A stretch of DNA of 64,000 nt from positions 186,001 to 250,000 of the forward strand of contig NZ_JBGCCT010000017.1 in NCBI RefSeq assembly GCF_041260665.1. Reading direction: 5' to 3'. The DNA comes from Catenulispora sp. GP43 (GTDB lineage: Bacteria > Actinomycetota > Actinomycetes > Streptomycetales > Catenulisporaceae). The notes beneath the pieces were generated by a model. The model was not told the origin of the DNA and did no database searches. It saw nothing but the letters and a program-made list of their open reading frames with translations. The translations under genes were made by a program, and so were the position numbers. Shown here piece after piece: positions 24,188-34,406 of this stretch (positions are counted from its first letter, which is position 1; every line of letters starts with the position of its first letter).

Positions 24188-25123
24188 ATGAGCAGGACTT
24201 CGGTCACCTTTGACAGCGCCGGCATCACGTTGGCCGCCGACCTCTATCTGCCGGACGGCCCGGCGGCCGGCCCGGCGACCGGCCCGTGGCCGGCGCTGGT
24301 GGTGGGCCACCCGGGAACAGGGGTCAAGGAGCAGACCTCCGGTCTGTATGCGGGGCAGTTGGCCGAGCGCGGCTTCGTGGCGTTGGCCTTCGACGCGGCC
24401 TATCAAGGCGAGTCCGGCGGAACCCCGCGCGGCCTGGAGGACCCCGCGCAGCGCATCGAGGATTTCAAGGCGGCGGTCTCCTACCTGACCACCCGCGAGG
24501 AGGTCGACGCCGGCCGCATCGGGCTGCTGGGCGTGTGCGCGTCGGGCGGCTATTCGCTGGCTGCGACGGCTGCGGACCACCGGGTGCGTGCCGTGGCGAC
24601 GGTTTCCACCGCCGAGCCGGCCCGCCAGTTCCGCTACGGCGCCGACGGCACGCAGTCGCCGGCGGTCTTCCAGTCCCTGTTGGACGCTGCGGCGCAGGCT
24701 CGCTCAACGGCCGCCCGCGGGGACGATCCCGGGGTGATGACGATGTTCCCCGCCACGGCGGAGGAAGCCGGTGCGCTCGGTGGCGCTCACGGTGTGGAGG
24801 GTTGGGAGTACTACTGCAGCGCCCGCGGATACCATGAGCGTTCTGCGAAGTTCCTGGCGTGGGAGAGCATCGACAGGATGGCGGTCAGCGACGTCTTCTA
24901 CGCAGTCCCGCTGATCGGCCCCCGCCCCATGCTGCAGATCCTGGGCGAGCACGCCGTGACCGCCTGGATGGGCCTTGAGGCGCACCGTCGTGCCGCCGGT
25001 CCCGCCGAGGTGCACTGGATCGAGGGCGCCAGCCATGTGGACCTGTACGACAAGCAGGAGTACATCGGCCTTGCCGTCGACAAGCTCACGGCGTACTTCA
25101 CCGAGAACATGAGCGCCTCCTGA
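24188..25123 (+). CDS. Alpha/beta hydrolase, dienelactone hydrolase-like
   Basis: This 311-aa cytoplasmic hydrolase has the fold opening (ITLAADLYLPDG), oxyanion segment (VVGHPGTGVKEQ), nucleophile elbow with Cys117 (GVCASGGY) and a late histidine (IEGASHVDLYD). A Cys nucleophile followed by ASGG is typical of the DLH/YcjY-like group. The substrate is unknown. The ATG at 24188 has an AAAGG-type site about 11 nt upstream. The divergent neighbour is DUF2255, and the two may share a regulator. Confidence 0.88.
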   Translation: MSRTSVTFDSAGITLAADLYLPDGPAAGPATGPWPALVVGHPGTGVKEQTSGLYAGQLAERGFVALAFDAAYQGESGGTPRGLEDPAQRIEDFKAAVSYLTTREEVDAGRIGLLGVCASGGYSLAATAADHRVRAVATVSTAEPARQFRYGADGTQSPAVFQSLLDAAAQARSTAARGDDPGVMTMFPATAEEAGALGGAHGVEGWEYYCSARGYHERSAKFLAWESIDRMAVSDVFYAVPLIGPRPMLQILGEHAVTAWMGLEAHRRAAGPAEVHWIEGASHVDLYDKQEYIGLAVDKLTAYFTENMSAS

Positions 25124-25162
25124 GCCGCCGCCGGTAGCCGGCTACCGCTCGCATCGAGTACC

Positions 25163-26584
25163 TCACGCGGCCTGCGCACGAACCCGGCCATCGTTGACCG
25201 CATCGACGAGCGCCTGGTGGTCCTTCTCGTTCTGATCGGCATAGGCCTCGGCGAACCAGGCGACGGCGTGATCGAACACATCGCTCTTCCCGAGGTAGGA
25301 GGCGATGGCGATCCTGTCGGAGGAGCGTGCGTGGGCCCGCGCCAACGTGGCTCCGCACAGCTCCCCGAAGATGCGCATCGAGTGGGGCACCATGGTCCTG
25401 GACTCCAGGATGCCCTTCCAGTCACGCAACTGCCTGACATAGAAGTCGTGCCACCCGCCGTGGGCGTCCTGGCCACGCTTCCAACCGAGCATGATGTCCC
25501 CGACCGCCTGCATCAGCCGCTGTCCGGCCACGACCCGGTGGCCCTGGTGCAGGTAGGGGCTCTCGCCGGCGTGGTCCGCCAGCACGGAGCGGTTGGCCTC
25601 CTTGATCTGGAGGAACAGCGGGTCCCGCTCGTCGGATCCGGCCAGCAGGACGATCCAGCAGCGGGTGCCGACGCTGCCGACGCCGACGACTTTGCGGGCC
25701 ATGTCGACGACGCGGTACTGGTCGAGCAGCATGCGCAGGTCCGAACTCAGGCTGCGGCTGTAGCGCCGGACCAGGTCCCGGATCCAGGTCTCGAGCTGCC
25801 CGCGCTCCAGGTCCGGGAGCAGGTCGGCCAGCGGCACGACGAGCGGCGGGTCGGCGACGATACGCGGACGCCCGTCGATGATCGTGGTCAGTTTCCCGGC
25901 CGCCTGCAGGCTGTCCCGGCCTTTGGCCTTGGCCAGCATGCGCCGGAAGTTCCTACGCCGTTGCGCGTCGAGCTGGTCGGTGTAGAGCCTGCCGATGAGC
26001 TCGGTGTTCCCGTGCGCGTACCAGACGTCGAGGTTGGTCATCCCGGCGAAGGCGCGCATCGCCTCGCGATAGCCGCGGACCATGGACCTGACCACGATCT
26101 CCCGCTGGTGGTCGTCGAAGTCGTTCTCCCGTCCGGCGATGGCGAGGCTGGCGGCGAGCCGCTTGACGTCCCACTCCCACGGGCCGCGCAGCGTTTCGTC
26201 GAAGTCGTTGATGTCGAAGACCAGCTGGCGCTCCGGCGATCCCAGAAGGCGGAAGTTGAGCAGGTGCGCGTCCCCGCACAGCTGCGCCCGCATCTCGGAT
26301 CTGGGGGTCGCGGCCAGGTCCGCGGCCATGATCGAGGCGGCTCCGCGGTAGAAGCGGAACGGGGACTCGATCATTCGCCCGTAGCGGATGGGCACGAGAT
26401 CCGCGACCGACGTCGAGGCCTGGGCCCGCACCTGGTCGACCACCGGTCGGCGGTCGGCGGCGGGTGCCCAGTCGCCGTGACTCGACCTGGGCGCGTGGTG
26501 CCGAGCGGCTCGTCCGCGCTTCACGCGTTCTTCGGGGGTCAGATACGGGCGACCGGTGACGACGCCTTTTCTGGATTCGGACAT
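25163..26584 (-). CDS. DUF2252 family protein
   Basis: This 473-aa protein shows the DUF2252 hallmarks: RYGRMIESPFRFYRGAA, LCGDAHLLNFRLLGSPER, FDINDFDETLRGPWEWD with VKRLAAS following, and the later VGVGSVGTRCWIVLL and QIKEANRS. The layout recalls aminoglycoside-phosphotransferase/kinase-like folds, but no activity is established. The ATG at 26584 follows GGAGG by 9 nt. The short upstream gap (26585-26657) is notably AT-rich and should hold its promoter. Confidence 0.9.
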   Translation of the reverse strand: MSESRKGVVTGRPYLTPEERVKRGRAARHHAPRSSHGDWAPAADRRPVVDQVRAQASTSVADLVPIRYGRMIESPFRFYRGAASIMAADLAATPRSEMRAQLCGDAHLLNFRLLGSPERQLVFDINDFDETLRGPWEWDVKRLAASLAIAGRENDFDDHQREIVVRSMVRGYREAMRAFAGMTNLDVWYAHGNTELIGRLYTDQLDAQRRRNFRRMLAKAKGRDSLQAAGKLTTIIDGRPRIVADPPLVVPLADLLPDLERGQLETWIRDLVRRYSRSLSSDLRMLLDQYRVVDMARKVVGVGSVGTRCWIVLLAGSDERDPLFLQIKEANRSVLADHAGESPYLHQGHRVVAGQRLMQAVGDIMLGWKRGQDAHGGWHDFYVRQLRDWKGILESRTMVPHSMRIFGELCGATLARAHARSSDRIAIASYLGKSDVFDHAVAWFAEAYADQNEKDHQALVDAVNDGRVRAQAA

Positions 26585-26657
26585 CCGAATGCACCTCCGA
26601 CGCCGCCAGGGCTATTACCTTGATCAATTTTATGGTCTTTTGGGATAGAACACCCAG

Positions 26658-28337
26658 TCAGGGGGTGCTCCCGCCCGGCTTCGAACCCGTGACCACCGGA
26701 TTGGCAGCTCCGACAGGTGGCGGCGTGGTCAGGACCCGCCCGAAGTAGTCGGTCGATCCAGCCTTCGTCTGGAACAGCTTCTCCAGATCCAGGCCCTTGC
26801 CCGCGAGTGCGGTGCAGGCGGGGACGATCGCCTCAGCCCCGGCGGGCGACTGGATTTCGGGCAGCTGGCCTCCGCTGAAGCAGGGGTCGACGCTCAGCCC
26901 CGTGGGCTGGCCGGAGAACTGCTCCTCGCCGGTCGCCGCGCGCCATGCGGCCAGGTTGGTGTACGTCGTGTTGCCCCAGACCGCGTACCACTGTCCGGAC
27001 GAGGCGTAGTAGTCGTTGCCCTGCAGGGTGGCGTGCGAGGCGGTGAGTGCGAGCACGGTGGCCACCGGCGATCCGTCGGTGACGAGGACGTTGTTGCGTA
27101 CGGTGATGCCCTTCTGGCTCCCGCTCACCAGCAGTGCCGGTGCCTGTCCCCCAGTGCCGGACATCACCACGGTGTTCTGGTAGACGTCCAGGCCGCTGAT
27201 ATACGACCCGTAGACGGTCAGGCCTCCGTTCTGCGGCAGCCTGCGACCGTCGTTGTCGCTGATGTTGTAGCGGATCGTGTCGCCGCTGTAGAGGCCGCTG
27301 GGCTGGTCGGTGTAGGCGTACATGCCGGGTCCGTCGTTGTGGTAGGCCAGGTCGTACTGGATCGTCGAGGCTGAGACGTTGTCGTCCAGGCCGAACCCGG
27401 CGCCGTCGGCGAGGGAGGCGGTGTGATTGTCGTACGCGGTGTCGTGCTCGATGACCACGCCGGTGGAGTTGTACGTCCAGATCCCCACGGGTCCGTCGTG
27501 GGCAAGGCGCGCCGAATTGGAGCCGTTGCCGTGAGCACTGGATCCGGTCACCACGGCGCCGCTGACGCTGCCCAGGGCCATGCCGTTCCCGGTGCTGTGA
27601 ACGAGCACCGAGGGGTCGCCGGGGTTGTCGTACACCTCGACGGCTTCGATATCGATGTTCTGGTTCGCGTACGCGGGGTGGGCCACGTCGAAGGCCGGGC
27701 CGTACGTCTTCAGCCCGGAGTCCTCGTTGCCGTGCAACCGCGCCTGACGGACCGCAACGTCGGCGAAGCCCGTGCCACCGGCGGCGCCGATCGCGATACC
27801 GGTCTGGAATTTGGAGACGTCGACGTCGGAGATGGTGACGTGGTTGGGCTTCGTGCCGCTGTGCAGGTCGCTGTAGAGGTTGATGCCGGTGCCATGGGAG
27901 TAGGGCCCACCGACCCCGGTGATGGTGAGGCCCCGGATGTCCACTCCCCCGGTGTCGTGCACGTCGATGCCGTCGCCGGACGACTCCAGGACGGCGTTTC
28001 CGGTGCCGTACGAGCCGATCACCACAGGTTGTCCGGCGTTGCCCGCTTCGCCGGCGGCCACCATGAGAGTGCCGGAGAACCGGGCTCCGCCCTGAAGCAG
28101 GATCTGGTCTCCGGGCCGGAGCTGCGTTTTCTCGACGCGCGCCAGGGACTGCCACGCCGCGCCGGCCGAGGTACCGGAGGAGTCGTCGTGGCCGCTCGGG
28201 CTGATGTAGTACGTGTGCACCGCCGGCGCGTAGTGGGGAAGATCAGTGCAACCACTCGCGACGACCGCCAGACCCACGGTGGCAACCGCCCACGGCACAA
28301 CGCGGGCGAACCCGGTGGCGACCATCGACCGGGGCAT
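26658..28337 (-). CDS. Right-handed parallel beta-helix lipoprotein
   Basis: This 559-aa exported protein has a lipoprotein signal (AVATVGLAVVASGC) and a long right-handed beta-helix with repeating GI-DVHDTGGVDI-RGLTITG-type rungs (about residues 80-420), as in polysaccharide lyases and C5-epimerases. The start YYISPSGHDDSSGTSAGAAW resembles the entry segment of Pel/AlgG-like proteins. It is the last gene of the exopolysaccharide operon, 5 nt after the nucleotide-sugar decarboxylase gene, so an extracellular polymer-modifying or degrading role is likely (inference). The ATG at 28337 follows GGAAG by 10 nt. Confidence 0.85.
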   Translation of the reverse strand: MPRSMVATGFARVVPWAVATVGLAVVASGCTDLPHYAPAVHTYYISPSGHDDSSGTSAGAAWQSLARVEKTQLRPGDQILLQGGARFSGTLMVAAGEAGNAGQPVVIGSYGTGNAVLESSGDGIDVHDTGGVDIRGLTITGVGGPYSHGTGINLYSDLHSGTKPNHVTISDVDVSKFQTGIAIGAAGGTGFADVAVRQARLHGNEDSGLKTYGPAFDVAHPAYANQNIDIEAVEVYDNPGDPSVLVHSTGNGMALGSVSGAVVTGSSAHGNGSNSARLAHDGPVGIWTYNSTGVVIEHDTAYDNHTASLADGAGFGLDDNVSASTIQYDLAYHNDGPGMYAYTDQPSGLYSGDTIRYNISDNDGRRLPQNGGLTVYGSYISGLDVYQNTVVMSGTGGQAPALLVSGSQKGITVRNNVLVTDGSPVATVLALTASHATLQGNDYYASSGQWYAVWGNTTYTNLAAWRAATGEEQFSGQPTGLSVDPCFSGGQLPEIQSPAGAEAIVPACTALAGKGLDLEKLFQTKAGSTDYFGRVLTTPPPVGAANPVVTGSKPGGSTP

Positions 28338-28342
28338 GGCGA

Positions 28343-29307
<965 letters not shown>

Positions 29308-29323
<16 letters not shown>

Positions 29324-30762
29324 GGTTCTCCTCCTCGATCGGGTGACACCGACGCGGTCGGTGACGTGGACGGTGACGTGGACGGTGACGTGGACGGTGA
29401 CGTGGACGGTGACGTGGACGGTGACGCCGGGGTGGACTCCGGCACAGGCGGGGACAACATCGGTCGGCCCGGCACGCACACGCTCCAGCCGGCCGACCAC
29501 CAGGGCCGCGGGTCCAGGCTGTTGCGGGCGTCCAGCAGCGCGGGCGTGCGCACCACCTCGGCGAGCGCCGCGGGATCGAGCTCGCGGTACTCCTGCCAGG
29601 GAGTCAGGTGCAGCACCAGGTCGGCGTCTTCGCAGACCTTGGGGATGTCCGGGGCGTAGGTCAGTTCGGGGAAGGCGGCCCGCGCGTTGTCGAGCGCCTG
29701 CGGGTCGTGGACCCGGACTTCGGCCCCCTCCCGTTGGACGGCGGCGGCGACGGCCAGGGCCGGCGAGTCACGCACGTCGTCGCTGTCGGGCTTGAACGAG
29801 GCGCCGAGGACCGCCACGCGGCGGCCGGCGAACGTCCCGCCGAGAAGCTCCCGTGCGCGGTCGACGGCGCGCTGCCGCTGCCGGAGGTTGATCCGGTCGA
29901 TCTCGTGCAGGATCCGCACCGACTCGGCGGCTCCGATCTCCGCGGCGCGGGCCGCGAAGGCCCGGATGTCCTTGGGGAAGCAGCTGCCGCCGAATCCCAG
30001 TCCGCTCTGCAGGAACCGGGGGCCGATCCGCGGGTCGGCGCCGAGCGCCGCGGACAGGACCGCGACGTCCGCGCCGGCCGCGTCGCAGACCTCTGCCATG
30101 GCGTTGATGAAGGAGATCTTGGTCGCGAGGAAGGCGTTCGCCGCCACCTTCACCAGCTCGGCGGTGGCCGGGTCGGTGCAGAAGAACGGGACCTTCGCCC
30201 GCAGCATGGGCTCGTAGACGGCCCGCAGGACCGCTTCGGCGTGCGCGGAGGTCACTCCCACGACGAGTCTGGCCGGTCGCAGGGTGTCCTCGACGGCTGA
30301 CCCCTCGCGCAGGAATTCGGGGTTCCAGGCGACCTCGCTGCCGGGGGACACCGCGGCGAGCCGGGCACCGAGGCGGGCCGCGGTGCCGACCGGCACGGTG
30401 GACTTGCCCACCACCAGACTGCCGGGGCTCATGTGCGGGGCCAGACCGTCCACGACGGCGTCGACGTACCGCAGGTCGGCGGCCTTGCCGTCCGGGCGTT
30501 GCGGGGTGCCGACGCAGATGAAGTGGGTGCTCGCGGCGGTGGCGGCCTCCGCGAGGGAGGTCGACAGCCGCAGCCGCCCGGATGCCAGAGCCCGGGTGAG
30601 GATCTCGTCCAGGCCCGGTTCGCGGACGGGCGCCCGGCCCGAGGCCAGGGCGGCGATCCGTTCGGCGTCGATGTCGACGGCGAGAACCTCGTGTCCGATG
30701 TCGGCCATGCACGCGGCGTGCACGGCTCCGACATATCCGGTTCCGATGACTGTGATCTTCAT
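29308..30762 (-). CDS. ugd: UDP-glucose 6-dehydrogenase
   Basis: This 484-aa enzyme oxidises UDP-glucose to UDP-glucuronate with two NAD+. The Rossmann start (MKITVIGTGYVGAVHAACMA), FICVGTPQRPDG, STVPVGTA, EFLREGSAVED and the active-site Cys261 in GFGGSCFPKDI are present, as is the C-terminal UDP-binding domain (ASFKPDSDDVRDSP). It is followed by an unusual tail of about 45 residues with a repeated Ser-Thr-Ser-Pro motif and no family counterpart. The ATG (30762) has AGGAG 7 nt upstream and overlaps the galE stop as ATGA. Confidence 0.95.
29360..29426. repeat. 12-bp tandem repeat in the 3' end of the UDP-glucose dehydrogenase gene
   Basis: Five perfect copies of GGTGACGTGGAC (29360-29419) plus a partial sixth encode a Ser-Pro-Ser-Thr repeat on the minus strand. 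The array sits just before the next gene's start. Its identity at DNA level points to recent expansion. Confidence 0.9.
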
Positions 30763-31826
30763 ATCCTTACTCCTGTCCGGCTGTCCTTCGCCGGCTGGCG
30801 CCGGACATAGCCATTGGGGTTGAGCCGCTGGAAGCGCCAGGCGTCCCGGCACATGGCGGCCAGGTCGCGGGTGGGGTGCCAGCCCCAGGCCCGCGCCACG
30901 GCGGTCGCGTCGGCGACCAGTTCGGGCACATCCCCCGGGCGGCGGGCCACGATCCGATAGGGGATCGGCCGGCCGCAGGCGGCGCCGAACGCCTCGATGA
31001 CCTCGAGGACCGAGCGCCCCCTTCCGACACCGAGGTTGTACACGCGCATGCCCGGTCCGTCGTCGATCCGGTCCAGTGCGATCCGGTGCGCCTGGGCCGT
31101 GTCCATGACGTGGATGTAGTCCCGTACGGCGGTGCCGTCGGCGGTGGCGTAGTCGTCGCCGAACACGTCGATGCGCGCGAGCCGGCCGACGGCCACCTGG
31201 GCCAGGTACGGCATCAGGTTCGCGGGGACTCCGCGGGCGTCCTCCCCCAGCAGTCCGCTGGGGTGGGCGCCGACCGGGTTGAAGTACCGCAGGCCGACCA
31301 CCGTGAACTCCGGGCACCGGCGGCACACGTCGGCCAGGATCTGCTCGCAGACCCACTTGGACGCCGCGTACGGATTGGTGGGCCGGGCCGGGGTGGCCTC
31401 GTCCAGCGGCCCGGCTCCGGCTCCGGCGTCGCCGTAGATCGAGCAGGACGAGGAGTAGACCAGCCGGTGCACCCCGTGCTCGTGCATGGTCCGCAGCAGG
31501 TTCGTCGTGCCGCCGACGTTGGTGTCGTAGTACTCCACCGGCATCCGGGTCGACTCGCCGACGGCCTTGCGGGCGGCGAGGTGCACGACGGCGTCCACCC
31601 GGTGCTGATCGAAGATGGCTGACAGGGCCCGCCGGTCGCAGATGTCCGAGGCGTACACGGCGCCGACGCGACGGCCGGTGAGTTCCTGGACGCGCCGGAA
31701 GACCTGCGGCGTGCTGTTGGAGAAGTCGTCGACGACGAGCACGTCGTAGCCGTGGCTGAGCAGTGCGGCACACGTGTGGCTGCCGATGAACCCCGCGCCT
31801 CCGGTGATGAGGACAGATGTCGTCAT
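30759..31826 (-). CDS. galE: UDP-glucose 4-epimerase
   Basis: This 355-aa enzyme interconverts UDP-glucose and UDP-galactose. It has TGGAGFIGSHTCAALL, VVHLAARKAVGES, SSSCSIYGD, the catalytic Tyr/Lys in NPYAASKW, RYFNPVGAHPSG, DYIHVMD and YNLGVGRGRSVLEV. The ATG at 31826 gives the usual length; a GTG at 31835 would overlap the glycosyltransferase stop as GTGA and cannot be excluded. It sits between the polysaccharide synthase and UDP-glucose dehydrogenase genes, so it probably supplies this locus rather than the Leloir pathway. Confidence 0.94.
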   Translation of the reverse strand: MTTSVLITGGAGFIGSHTCAALLSHGYDVLVVDDFSNSTPQVFRRVQELTGRRVGAVYASDICDRRALSAIFDQHRVDAVVHLAARKAVGESTRMPVEYYDTNVGGTTNLLRTMHEHGVHRLVYSSSCSIYGDAGAGAGPLDEATPARPTNPYAASKWVCEQILADVCRRCPEFTVVGLRYFNPVGAHPSGLLGEDARGVPANLMPYLAQVAVGRLARIDVFGDDYATADGTAVRDYIHVMDTAQAHRIALDRIDDGPGMRVYNLGVGRGRSVLEVIEAFGAACGRPIPYRIVARRPGDVPELVADATAVARAWGWHPTRDLAAMCRDAWRFQRLNPNGYVRRQPAKDSRTGVRI

Positions 31827-31831
31827 GGTGA

Positions 31832-33439
31832 TCACCCGTGCAGGACGGCGAGTGCGTACGCCGGGTAGAGGCAGATGGACGCGACCAGGGGCAGCAGCGG
31901 CAAAGCAGAGATCATCAGCGGGGTGCGGGCGGTGGCGAACGCGCTGCGCGGACGGGTGCCGGCTGCCTTGGCGGCCTCGCTGACGTGCAGCGTGGCGACC
32001 AGGATGCTGACCACCGTGTACACACACGAGCCGAGGATGCACAGGAAGACGTATCCCACGGCCGGTCCGGTCAGCTCCCCGATGATCGCGGCCGTCGAAA
32101 GGCCGATGGCGATGGCGACGAACGGCAGGACCAGGCCCTTGGGCAGTGTCTCGTGTCCGGTGCGGTCCTTGGGGGTGACCTTGAAGTAGATGGGCCGGCG
32201 GAACGTCTCCTGCACGATCGCCCCGAGCACGCCCCAGGCGACGTATGGCCAGCGCGCGAGCATGAACAGCCACAACTCCCAGCTCAGGACCGGCGCGGTA
32301 CGCGGCCGTAACAGCCCTCTGCTGCGCAGCAGGAGCAGCAACGCGAGCAACCAGATCGTCATCGCCCACATGTGCCCGAGGAACGCGGCGTAGTTGACGC
32401 TCACCCAGACCCGGCCGGTCACCGCGGCGACGGCGGGCAGGGCGATGCCGGCCATCGCGCCGAGCGCCAGCAGCGGGTAGTAGATCAGGACGATCGCGAA
32501 CCGCAGCTGCATGCGCAGCGGCAGCCGGTGCATGTGCCGCGGGATCATCCCGAACATCATGGCCACCAGGCTGCGCGACCACTGGTACTCCTGGGTGACC
32601 ATGTCTGTGAAGGTCATGGGGCCCAGCCCGTGGGCCTCGGCGTCGATCGCGAAGGCACCCTGCCAGCCGGCCGAGTTGAGCAGGAACGTGGTGGTGAAGT
32701 CCTCGGCCAGGTCGGGCCCGAGGCCGCCGATCTCGCGCAGGGCCCGGGTGCGGACGCCGTAGTGGGATCCGATGCACACCGGGGCGAGCCGGTCGACGTG
32801 CCCGAGTTGGAACGGGCCGTGGAACGGGGCCTCCCGGTACAGCCGGCCCCGGGCGGCCCAGGAGTCCGCGGCGTTGGCGTCGCAGATGCTGGGTGCGGCG
32901 ACGTAGCCGATGGCCGCGTCGGCGAAGGGCCGAACCACCTCGGCGAGGTAGGTGGGGCCCGGCTCGTGGTCACAGTCGAGCTGGACGACGACGTCGTAGT
33001 CCCGGTACCCCCACCGGTCGTAGAAGTAGGCGAGGTTGCCTTCCTTGCACTTGGTGCGGCGGGGCCATGTGGCGCGGTTGTACTCAGGGACCCCGCGCCG
33101 CGTGGACACGTGGATGCCATGCCAATCGCACCACTGGTCGATCTCGGCGGACGGGTCCTCGTCGCAGAGCCAGACGTCGTAGGCATAGGGGAAGTCCTGG
33201 GCGAGCATGGCCTCCAGCGTGTGGCGCGCCATGGACCACGGTTCGGAGGGGGCGCGGGTCACGGCGATGGCGAGCCGCACGCGAGGGATCCCGGTCGCGG
33301 GATCGACCTTGGGCAGCCGCGAGACCGCGAGCAGGAAGTAGCTGGCCTGACAGGTGAGGTAGAGCAGCAACAGGCTGGTCAGTAGCAGCCCACCCCAGGT
33401 CACCAGGTGCCCCGGCTCCAGCCACCACTGCCAGAACAC
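31832..33439 (-). CDS. Membrane glycosyltransferase family 2, polysaccharide synthase-like
   Basis: This 535-aa-plus processive GT2 has N-terminal membrane helices, the nucleotide-binding and acceptor motifs LCDEDPS, QLDCDHEP (DxD) and EDFTTTFLL (TED-like), a QEYQWSRS segment in the QxxRW position, and six or more C-terminal helices. It should polymerise a glycan from the UDP-sugars made by the downstream genes while exporting it. The only in-frame ATG/GTG start is GTG 33439, which cuts off a good transmembrane helix; coding-like sequence continues upstream to a TAA at 33631-33629 and beyond, so the true start is uncertain. Confidence 0.85.
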   Translation of the reverse strand: MFWQWWLEPGHLVTWGGLLLTSLLLLYLTCQASYFLLAVSRLPKVDPATGIPRVRLAIAVTRAPSEPWSMARHTLEAMLAQDFPYAYDVWLCDEDPSAEIDQWCDWHGIHVSTRRGVPEYNRATWPRRTKCKEGNLAYFYDRWGYRDYDVVVQLDCDHEPGPTYLAEVVRPFADAAIGYVAAPSICDANAADSWAARGRLYREAPFHGPFQLGHVDRLAPVCIGSHYGVRTRALREIGGLGPDLAEDFTTTFLLNSAGWQGAFAIDAEAHGLGPMTFTDMVTQEYQWSRSLVAMMFGMIPRHMHRLPLRMQLRFAIVLIYYPLLALGAMAGIALPAVAAVTGRVWVSVNYAAFLGHMWAMTIWLLALLLLLRSRGLLRPRTAPVLSWELWLFMLARWPYVAWGVLGAIVQETFRRPIYFKVTPKDRTGHETLPKGLVLPFVAIAIGLSTAAIIGELTGPAVGYVFLCILGSCVYTVVSILVATLHVSEAAKAAGTRPRSAFATARTPLMISALPLLPLVASICLYPAYALAVLHG

Positions 33440-33706
33440 GACGAAGCAGACCGCCCAGCCGGCCGCCAGTATGGCGATGGTGACCCGGTCGCGGGTAGAA
33501 AGCGCGGGAATCAGGGTCGACCGGTTGATCCGGAACTTGTGCGCCGGACGCGCGAAGAGCGGGCCGTGCGCCGTGATCCGGGCGACGCGGCCGCCGGAGA
33601 GCTCTACGATCTGCGCTTCCAGCGACGCTTAGGCGGCGGGGTCGGGCTGGCGGCGGGTCGTGGCCCGGCGCTTCCACCTCGCGGCTGCCGCGGTGAACTT
33701 CATCAT
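33440..33706 (-). pseudogene. N-terminal part of the GT2 gene, interrupted by an in-frame TAA
   Basis: Upstream of the GTG start the same frame reads TRDRVTIAILAAGWAVCFV (a transmembrane helix continuing into FWQWW) preceded by ARITAHGPLFARPAHKFRIN, which looks genuinely coding. A TAA at 33631-33629 interrupts it. Beyond the TAA the frame continues to tandem ATGs at 33706 and 33703 (MMKFTAAAARWKRRATTRR) behind a GGGGA site. This suggests a nonsense mutation or base-call error at codon 26 of a synthase gene, or readthrough/reinitiation at a rare start such as CTG 33622. Confidence 0.5.
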
Positions 33707-33932
33707 GCGTCCCCTGGTTCCGGGAGAGCTTCTCCACTGTTTCTTGGGACCAGGCTTGGCCGCGAACGTCCAGCTTGAGCTAAGACGTTGTCAATTTCTC
33801 GTCAAGGCGTCCTTCAGCATCACATCAAGACGGCCCGCGCGATTTCTTGAGGAGATCTTGAGCGGGCCCAGACATGGCCTTGGGGCAGTACCGGGAGGCT
33901 CTGGCCAGGCAGACGGAAAGGACGGCGTGCCG

Positions 33933-34301
33933 ATGGCCGGAGTGCAACCGTCGGAAACCGGCGACGGACCGGTGAGCCACGCGTACCTTTCCCGGATGCG
34001 CGACGCGGTGGGTGAGGCGACGCTGCAGCGCTACGCACAGGGATACCTCGACCTGCTACCAGTGCGGCTCGCCCGGATCGGCCGAGCGATCAGCGCCGAC
34101 GAGGCCGCCGAGGCCGAGCACGTGATAGTCGACCTCCAGATCAGCAGCAAGATGCTCGGCGCCTCGAGGTTGGCCGAGAAACTGGCCGCGCTCGAGTCGT
34201 CGCTGCACGCCGGTCTCAGACCGAGTGCCGGGCAACTCGCCGGCATCCGCGCCGAGGCGGAGCTGGTGGCCGCGACGGTCCGCGGCTTGACGCGATCTTG
34301 A
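33933..34301 (+). CDS. Degenerate Hpt-like four-helix protein
   Basis: This 122-aa helical protein resembles histidine-phosphotransfer (Hpt) domains: YLDLLPVRLARIGRAISADE, then VDLQISSKMLGASRLAEKLA where an Hpt would have HxLKGSSxxLGA. The phospho-accepting His is replaced by Val and the Lys by Gln, so it cannot relay phosphate in the usual way. AAGGA precedes both a GTG at 33927 and the ATG at 33933. It is divergent from the exopolysaccharide synthase gene, so a regulatory link is conceivable. The assignment is from pattern only. Confidence 0.6.
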   Translation: MAGVQPSETGDGPVSHAYLSRMRDAVGEATLQRYAQGYLDLLPVRLARIGRAISADEAAEAEHVIVDLQISSKMLGASRLAEKLAALESSLHAGLRPSAGQLAGIRAEAELVAATVRGLTRS

Positions 34302-34357
34302 ACGGTTTCGCGGCTTCAGCAGGTGTCTGCTTCACGGCCGGTCGTTCTGGCCTGATG

Positions 34358-34387
34358 TACAGGGCTATCTGTACAGTACACCCTGTA
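34358..34387. promoter_or_regulatory. Inverted repeat operator upstream of the leader ORF and FAH gene
   Basis: TACAGGG (34358-34364) and CCCTGTA (34381-34387) form an inverted repeat, and a CTGTACAG palindrome (34369-34376) sits between the arms. A TAGCCT -10 lies at 34395-34400, so the repeat covers the -35 region and binding there would repress. A GntR-family regulator is a reasonable guess; none is encoded nearby. Confidence 0.5.
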
Positions 34388-34406
34388 GATCTGCTAGCCT
34401 GACGCC

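Noticed and set aside
26660-26720. GGTTCGAAGCC-like sequence resembling a tRNA T-loop on the minus strand
   Set aside because: The flanking bases do not pair as a T-stem and no anticodon or acceptor stems surround it; it is the 3' coding end of the beta-helix lipoprotein gene.
29360-29426. CRISPR-like array
   Set aside because: The units are 12 bp, contiguous and without spacers, and they are in frame inside a coding gene; this is a coding microsatellite.
33084-33737. 217-codon minus frame overlapping the start of the polysaccharide synthase
   Set aside because: It is in a different frame from the synthase, which has clear GT2 motifs; its product is Arg/Pro/Gly-rich without structure.
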